In this document: piece after piece, positions 6,701 through 12,700 of the stretch | How positions within the stretch are numbered: position 1 is the first letter of the stretch | How the letters are laid out: each line of letters starts with the position of its first letter | DNA from: a virus | DNA length: 21,074 bases | Virus record (IMG/VR): IMGVR_UViG_3300006870_003609 | Location: 1 to 21,074 of that record | Reading direction: 5' to 3' (one strand) | The notes under the pieces: generated by a model | Databases searched by the model: none | Seen by the model: only the letters and a program-made list of their open reading frames with translations | What the model was told of the DNA's origin: nothing | Translations under genes and position numbers: made by a program

Positions 6701-9074
6701 TACCATCAGCTAATTCTGGATATAAAGAAAAATTATAATCACTACTGTAAGATTTGTTTATGTAAGTATTTCTTGATAATAGATTTTCACCATATATATT
6801 TCCACTCACATAAAGTTTAGATGTGGGATTTGTAGAACCTATGCCAACGTCACCAGTCGAAGTTACAGCCAATCGCACTGATCCTGCTGTAGAATCCAAT
6901 ATCTCAAAATTATCATCCCGCGCACCTACTGTTTGTAATTGATAGACTCGTGCGTCGTTCTCTATTGCGATGTATGGGTTCGCATCTGCACGTTTATCTT
7001 CAAGTATTATAGCTCCAGAAGCACCAGTAAAGCTTGTGCCTACTGCATGGATAACAGCATTTGTTGAAGGTGAGCTGTTATTTATACCAACATTGCCACC
7101 ATTAGTTATTCTCATCTTTTCATCAGATGATAACCCAAATCTCATATCACCAGATATTAACTGTAACCAGTTGGTTGTGTCTTGTAAATAAAGCGTTGAT
7201 GTTGTTCCAGTAGATAACAGTAAGTCTCCTGCAAAATCTGCTTTCAATAAGGCATGTGCTGATGGTGTTTCTGTTCCAACAGCAAGTGTTCCACTTGATG
7301 TTATTCTCATCCTTTCGCTAAAATCAGAACCATTACAAATGTAAAACCTTATTGGCCCAACTGCAAGATTCTCTATGTATGTGCAAGTATTAGTTTGACC
7401 AAATACACCAACATCTGTTGAACTATCATTGTCTTTAACATATATAGCACCACCACTAGGTCCATTAACAACCAACGCTCTACTAAAACTTGCGTGATCA
7501 ACAATATTATTTGTTCCAACACCAACATTACCAGCACTATTTATTCTCATTTTTTCAGTTCTACCCGAACCACCACTATCTGTTCCAAAAACTAATGAAC
7601 TGTGCTGATTGGTATCTTCTGTTATTGCTCCAATGTATGTGATTCTATTTTGGCTATTACCAGTTTGATTAAACTGTAATCCAGAAAACACCCCGCCTGA
7701 AACATGATTTACATTATTACTAATTACTAACCCAAAATCACTTATATTAGGAGCAACATTTGCATATGCTGTTGAAGTGTTATTTACTATAGTAAGTTTG
7801 GCCGCTGTAGGTGTTGATGTTCCAATCGCTATACCACCAGCTGTATAGTATATATCGTTCACATTAGATGTCCAAAAACCACTAGCTCCGCCATAAACAG
7901 AACCATTAAGAGTTAAATTACCGGTAAAATTTATGTTACCTGTTACATCTAATGTATATGATGGGTTTTCATTAGCTATACCAACCAAACCAGCATCATT
8001 AATTGTCATTCTTATGGCGGCACTTCCAGTCGCATCATATCTTGTTGCGAAAAATAAATCACCACCCTTATTTGTTCTTAGAAATCTCGTTCCAATATAA
8101 GCCGAACCAAGCCCAGATCCATCGTGAAATTGCATTGATGCAAAGTTATTTACTGTGGTGTTATCGTTTTCTAGAGAGAAAAATACATTGGCGTTTGTTG
8201 AAAAATTAGTTTCTGAACGAGCATTAGAGATTTCAAGCTTCTTTGAAGGTTCTGTAGTTCCTATGCCTACGGCCTCACTATTGTTAACAACAAACAATCC
8301 TTCTTTTCCAGATCTTGTAACATGAATTAATCTTTTTGTAGCTCCGCTAGTGTGATTAGATCTTATGCATAAAATTGACTTTCCATCATCGGGCGTTCCT
8401 ACAATATATACTGCGTCTTGATCTGGTCTATTTCCTGCATTAATTGATAATGATGCTGGTGGAGTGGCACAATTTAACCCAACATTACCTGTAGATCTTT
8501 TAATAGTTAACGCTTCTGATATATAAGATCCGGCGTCATCATATCTATATATTCCAAAATCTGATCCTGCATCTAACCCGGATTCGGTGGTGCCGTTTGC
8601 CGCTAACCCCCATCTAATACTATTAGAGGAAATATCTCCGGTGTGAAACCTAAGAATACGATTGCCACCTGCAGCACCATTAATAGTAATACCGGTCCCT
8701 CCACCTGCGTTTACAAAAACTGATCCGCTTGTAGTAAGTTTGTATCCAGAAGCAACAGCGGTGGTTCCTATACCAACACTAGTATCATTTTTTATCCTCA
8801 TAGCTTCTGTGAATGCATCATCAATATAAAATGTCATATCACCACTACGAGTTCCAATAGTAGCGTTACCAGCACTATCTTTTATGTTAATATAAGCATC
8901 AACATCAGATGACTCAAATGTTGCAACTTGATTTCCTGCTCCAGAATTTACGTGTAAACTAAGTGTTGGGTTAACCTCACCGACACCCACTCTATTGTTA
9001 ACGCAATCAATAGTTAATGTATTGTTATCAATGTTTAGGTTACCAATATCTATTAAATTTTTATACTTGGCCAT
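3387..9074 (-). CDS. Giant tail-fibre-like protein A, VGIGT-repeat shaft with WTPTI-type tip
   Basis: 1895 residues in one unbroken frame. Residues 1-27 are identical to those of fibre B and probably form the part that docks on the virion or folds the trimer (inference). The shaft carries about 18 copies of a loose repeat of 60-120 residues: a KMRIT or RMTI strand, x-x-G-NVGIGT-xx-P, then L-x-V. Such repeats are common in predicted fibres of marine phages and are expected to form an extended beta-structured trimer. At about 755-955 the repeat is interrupted by a different domain (listed separately). The last 135 residues have FTPTI, GRYTRIGN and GGLPF and resemble the end of fibre B; this is the likely receptor-binding tip. 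There is no S74 chaperone, signal peptide or enzymatic motif. The ATG is 1 nt past the stop of the 85-residue gene, with AAGG 6 nt upstream. Fibre or spike function is inferred from repeats and context. Confidence 0.88.
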   Translation of the reverse strand: MAKYKNLIDIGNLNIDNNTLTIDCVNNRVGVGEVNPTLSLHVNSGAGNQVATFESSDVDAYINIKDSAGNATIGTRSGDMTFYIDDAFTEAMRIKNDTSVGIGTTAVASGYKLTTSGSVFVNAGGGTGITINGAAGGNRILRFHTGDISSNSIRWGLAANGTTESGLDAGSDFGIYRYDDAGSYISEALTIKRSTGNVGLNCATPPASLSINAGNRPDQDAVYIVGTPDDGKSILCIRSNHTSGATKRLIHVTRSGKEGLFVVNNSEAVGIGTTEPSKKLEISNARSETNFSTNANVFFSLENDNTTVNNFASMQFHDGSGLGSAYIGTRFLRTNKGGDLFFATRYDATGSAAIRMTINDAGLVGIANENPSYTLDVTGNINFTGNLTLNGSVYGGASGFWTSNVNDIYYTAGGIAIGTSTPTAAKLTIVNNTSTAYANVAPNISDFGLVISNNVNHVSGGVFSGLQFNQTGNSQNRITYIGAITEDTNQHSSLVFGTDSGGSGRTEKMRINSAGNVGVGTNNIVDHASFSRALVVNGPSGGAIYVKDNDSSTDVGVFGQTNTCTYIENLAVGPIRFYICNGSDFSERMRITSSGTLAVGTETPSAHALLKADFAGDLLLSTGTTSTLYLQDTTNWLQLISGDMRFGLSSDEKMRITNGGNVGINNSSPSTNAVIHAVGTSFTGASGAIILEDKRADANPYIAIENDARVYQLQTVGARDDNFEILDSTAGSVRLAVTSTGDVGIGSTNPTSKLYVSGNIYGENLLSRNTYINKSYSSDYNFSLYPELADGNIRPEVLEYSSANSANVTYGNTNESDAPYAEYFATDGNLTLCGAKIPVCAGESVYGEVWVKRASGATGTAGDLYFGVVREDKDCNPISTNAGIIYFVSAETIPTDGVWHKYSGNLTLPTSHTPFNGSDGGPVRYIEPHLLVNYSAGTIPTCVSNIIVRKTNINSDSGPANILGNVGIGTESPLLKLHIQGDVAGGSYNQISGQVVISGDTNTNKRLNIGFDTSTDKGFLQAGINGTGYNDLLLNPNGGNVGIGVTGPSRALHIKSSNETTFAVPSTIMIEGTDSYNSGTAGAGIIFLGKYDSLSNATTFGVIGAVKENTVDANYGGALVFHTRINGGLGDERLRINSAGNVGINETNPVTQLHVSSYAGIGKIRLEDDAGRTVEIQSPSSGADNGRIGTITNHDFEIHAGNGNGTNFIRFLTDNDEKMRITNAGFVGINMVEPPRQLSVLGEGNATVATIITPSTNGGNFGILDLKRQDNAVNSSIGVRFSHGNSADVTNDIEYGFIGGGIEVCTAGSEKGFLNFAVGPARTEYMRITGDGDVSIGGNTTPLARLHVADEYSSDSDIAYFENTHSDGGAFLTIKQYETTAQPVRSAAIRLGTKGSIIWYQGILRRGGSDHFNTWSLNTTNDNNTSEAKFAVTTGGNVGIGETRPPSLLTLKGGNILLEHNSTGADDGHGIFFHTTTNSWSEAAAHAAIYGKRVDASNGYLRFDTRSGGTTAEKMRVTSAGNLSVNEAYNTAFTNTSGTARYIGVASNNNDALFIAHSSGQGVGYFGYDYSADRLIIATDNGAGGNSIQFSVNAGTTSNGTGDNLAAATAAMIILANENVGIGTDAPSFRLTVHGSSGSDGDFNGYNGTTTGTFRPNGFLPDLMVCRPYTGFSGGGNTLRGHMAFGDGVGIYSVNPNTGGSSLYGDIRFYTSVYGSGSSYCAIDRMTITCDGEVCAHKTIVTPKLEVNGDIYQNGDTFYETNSFTPTIVASTSNPTVGYSVQYGRYTRIGNLVTVQIKIDISSISGGSGQLRIGGLPFTSNTDANYRSAGISSFTRGFNNGGGAITLNIGPNTTEAGLYRWTDSSNFDTELAPADISSVPATIHASLTYEANSWT
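4535..4770 (-). repeat. Shaft block in fibre A duplicated in fibre D
   Basis: This stretch aligns without gaps to 20206-20441 (constant offset 15671). It encodes PPSLLTLK-x-GNILL, GHGIFFHTTTN, SEAAAHAAIYGKRVD and GYLRFDTRSGGTTAE in both genes. Most mismatches fall in the GADDGH/DVDGGH part and at the ends. Bases are conserved as well as residues, which points to recent duplication or gene conversion. Confidence 0.85.
6215..6800 (-). other. Non-repeat domain inside the fibre A shaft, possible carbohydrate-binding beta-sandwich
   Basis: Residues about 755-955 lack the VGIGT repeat. The segment starts after YGENLLSRNTYINKS, contains CGAKIPVCAGESVYGEVWVK, then DLYFGVVREDKDCNPI, GVWHKYSGNL and YIEPHLLVNYSAGT, and ends just before NVGIGTESP. 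Alternating hydrophobic strands with aromatic residues and the E-V-W-V-K and H-K-Y-S-G pieces resemble carbohydrate-binding-module-like jelly-roll domains of phage structural proteins. The assignment is from pattern only; a lectin role is a hypothesis. Confidence 0.5.
8994..9074 (-). repeat. Shared N-terminal module of fibre A (copy 1)
   Basis: The first 27 codons encode the same residues as the first 27 codons of fibre B (15114-15194). In the 74 bases compared directly (9001-9074 against 15121-15194) I count six differences, all A/G transitions and all silent. This suggests selection to keep this part, presumably because both proteins attach to the same site. Confidence 0.85.
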
Positions 9075-9075
9075 A

Positions 9076-9333
9076 TTATACCTTAGAATTATTTACATCT
9101 TCTAAATGTAATTTATATAATGATTTTATATCATCTGTCCAAACAAACATAGCTATATCTTTTACTTCTTTAGGTATTTCTTGTAAATCATGATTTGGAG
9201 CAATAGTATTTCTATGAAATGTTTTTGATATTTGTTTGTTATCCTCTAAAACTATAGTTGCAATTCTGTATTGTATTATTTTATAATCACCAATAATTTC
9301 TATAGAATCAACCTTAATTATTTTTTCAAACAT
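9076..9333 (-). CDS. Small conserved phage protein of unknown function (85 aa)
   Basis: I do not know its function. The 85 residues have no signal peptide, membrane segment or cysteine. Visible features are an N-terminal FEKIIKVDSIEI strand, QYRIATIVLEDN (21-32), SKTFHRNTIAP (36-46) and a C-terminal helix around VWTDDIKSLYKLH. From memory, small proteins with the same order (an F/Y-H-R, then a P, then W-T-D/P) sit beside structural genes in marine phages. TGGAG lies 7 nt upstream of the ATG, and its stop ends 1 nt before the ATG of fibre A, so the two are probably translated together. That coupling suggests a job in folding, attaching or completing fibre A (inference). The 47-bp gap before it (9334-9380) is AT-rich and holds a TATAAAAG stretch but nothing convincing. 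Confidence 0.85.
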   Translation of the reverse strand: MFEKIIKVDSIEIIGDYKIIQYRIATIVLEDNKQISKTFHRNTIAPNHDLQEIPKEVKDIAMFVWTDDIKSLYKLHLEDVNNSKV

Positions 9334-9380
9334 ACTTTTTCTCCACTTTTATAATAAATATAACTCTATTAAAGTATGTG

Positions 9381-9780
9381 CTAAGCCGTTTTCAATGTTC
9401 CAAAAAAACTTATTTCGTATAATCCACCTCCCCAATTAGTTTTATTTGTTCCATATAATTCTAATTGTGTTGCGAGGTTTGCTTGTAGTCTTGGGTGAGT
9501 TTCGGATGTGTCAGCTAAAATAGCAGCGCCATTAGCTCTTGCATAACCCAACGGTAGTGCTTGGTATGCCCCATCGTGAAGAGTTTTTATATTAAAGGGT
9601 AAGTTCCCAATTAATATATTTCCCGCACCACCACTTAAATTACCAGCTGTTACAAAAACATAACCAGCAAGAAAAACAGTATCACCAATTTTTGTATATC
9701 TACCACACGCTGTTGTATAATTTACAGTTGGGTTAGTTATCGTTCCATTTATTGTTGGTGTCCATGATCCCTCTTCGTAT
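9381..9780 (-). other. C-terminal tip domain of fibre B (WTPTI-type)
   Basis: Residues about 1806-1937. It keeps W-T-P-T-I, N-P-T-V-x-Y, GRYTKIGD, S-G-G-x-G and I-G-N-L-P-F in the same order as fibre A, while the loops and the final 50 residues differ. Two related but distinct tips on the same anchor would allow two receptors or two variants of one (inference). Confidence 0.65.
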
Positions 9781-12700
9781 GAATCTAATACTTCCCCATT
9801 TGCTCCAAAAACAACACCATAACCACTATTAATACATATATTTCCACCAGTAGCAATAGATACATCAGTTCCAGTATCTCTAGCTACAACCAATGGTTGA
9901 CCCGTAGGTGATGGAGTATCCGCTATTGTTGATAAATCTTGATCGCCTGCAATAATAACTTTGTGTGTTGAAGCCACACCTCCATCTCTAAAATACACAG
10001 CTCCTTGATCATGTATACACATTCTTTGTAAGAGATTTCCAGTTCCATTACCTCGTTGATCAGTATAAAACTCCAAACTCCCTCCGCCAGCACCGTCAGA
10101 GTGATTTGCCGCGGCGTGGGATTGTATTTGAGCTACTGGAGCTATTATATTACCAGTTGGACATGCTGCGTCAAAAGACACAACCCCAATAGTGTCTCCA
10201 GATAAAGGATATGATAATGTTCCTATTGTATTACTTCTAGATTTAGATAAAGATATATAAGCCCCAACGGCGTCTGCGCAAAATCTGGTTACAGAAATTC
10301 CCGGAGTCGCATTACTAGTTGATGTGTTCATAATTTGTAATGCTGCACAGCATTTAGTAACAAGGCTCCCAGTGCATAATCCAACCGCATTAGTTCCCAC
10401 AAGAAGTGAACCAAACTTATCTAACCTCATTCTTATCTGAGAACTTCCAGTATTATCTCTTGTAGAAAACATAAGATCAGTAGCCATATTGTCTCTACAA
10501 AATCTAGCTGTAATAGTAGCACTTCCAAAGGGGTTAGTTGCATCGCCATCCCAAAAAGAAATAGATGCCATATTACATGCTGTTGTGTCTGGGTTTGCTA
10601 CTTGTAATACATTATGCCCACCAGATGTAAAATTTGTATTTGAGTTTGATTTAGATACTGCCAAACAAACACAACACGGTTCAGTGTTACCAATACCTAC
10701 ACGATTATCAAAATAGTTTTTAGCTTCACTATTATCACCGCTTTGATATATTCCATACTGATGATTTATAGTTGTGTTAGCTCCTTTTAATGTGTCAATT
10801 TTTACTGATACCGCACAACATATAGTTCCTGTGGGATTAGTTGTATTAGAACCAGCTCTTGCCCAAACACCCCAAACATCTTTTAAAGTTCCAACAAACT
10901 GACTATTGTTAATATAACTTTGAACCCCTAATCCAACTCTGTATCCATCATCAATAACACCCGTTGGCATACAAACATATGTTGAATATAGTTCAAGAGT
11001 TTTACAATAAGCCGTAACAGCGCCAGTTCCGGCACCAGCTGGTTCTCCAAAATAAGTGCATATTTCTGCTGTTTTTGTTATTGTTTGATCGCGATCATTA
11101 TATACTGAAAACATATAATTTGGAACATGCGGAGTTCCTATACCCACATGACCATCACAATTAATAGTAAACCTACATTTAGCAGAACCACCACTACCAA
11201 AAACAAATTTCATATCATTACTTTCATGGTTTTGAAAATGAACTTGACCAGAGGCCGAGCCACTTTCATTACCTAAAACAGTTATATAAAATCCATCCGT
11301 GTCTGCAGTTCCAGTTGCTATATTTGTCATATGTAGTCTAGATTGAGTATCAGCAACATCTGCGTTTACATGTAAAACTTTTCCATTTTCTGTTGTTGGT
11401 GAATCAATACCTATACCAATATTTCCGCTATTAGTTATTCTCATTCTTTCACGCCAATCAGCGTTGCCACCACCAGCTCTTGTTTTAAAAGATAAATCAC
11501 CATTATAAGCAGATTTATAAATATTATTGATAGACCATTCAGCTTGAAGGCCAGCTCCTGTAACAAGACTAATACTAGAAAAATCCTCCGCAGTTTCATT
11601 ATTGTTTCTAGCAACAATTTGTGCTCTTATTCTTTGGTCATTATTAGGTGCAAAATTTACAGTTTCATCTTTTCTAACATCAAGACGAACTTCCGGAGAA
11701 TCTTGGCCAATGCCAACGCTGCCATTTCTTCCAACAATTCTCATAGCTTCAAACAAGTTGTTAGATGTATCTGTTGGTAAGAAAACAAAATCACTATTTA
11801 AAACAGCCGATCCGTCTTGAGCCATACAAGGATATTGAACAGCTATTCTCGCGCCTGTAAATCCGCCACCATGTGATCCAGCCACAGAACAAAGACCAGC
11901 AAAGTCGATGCTCGTCCATTGGTCTTGTGTTAACCCTTGCAAATCAGTTGAAACGGCGTCGTTCTGCGATGCAACAAGAAGTGATCCTTGACAAGATTTA
12001 TTTGTTATTGATGCAGAGTTATCTGATGTAATTGATTGCCAAAGAGTGGCCACGGAACTGTTACTAGATCTTCCTGCAACTATTCTACCACATAATCTTA
12101 TACCCTCACTCGCGTCCGATGTTCCAACAGATATATTATTAAGATAATATATATCAGAGCCGCTAGTAGACCAAGGGTTACCGCCGCCAGCAATTGGTGA
12201 TCCGTTAGCATAATAAGTTCCGGTTATATTGACATCGCCGGATATATCTAATTTATATGAAGAGTTTGGATTATTAACACCAATACCTACTCTATTATCA
12301 ACAAAAGACATTGTTGGCGTTGTAAATGTAGTTCCGCCAACAGCTGTTGATGGTGTAATAGTTAAATCACCAGCAACAACATTGTTTTGTCTTATTTGCC
12401 AGTTAGTATTACTGTTTGTTGATTGAAGGTTAATAGCAGCAGCTCCATTCACAGAGGTGTCACCTAAATATAAATTATTTGAACCATCAAGATATAAACT
12501 ACCAGTTCTAATATAAACCTTACCAGTGTTATCTATTGTCATGCGATCATCAACACCCGCTGTTCCAAATCTCAAACAATTATTAATATTATTATAAACT
12601 ATTCTGCCTGCATCTCTTAAATCTTCATCACCAAACCCTATAGTGGCATCAGATATAAGACCTGCTATTATACTAATGCGTGCCCCATCTCCAGAGGCTG

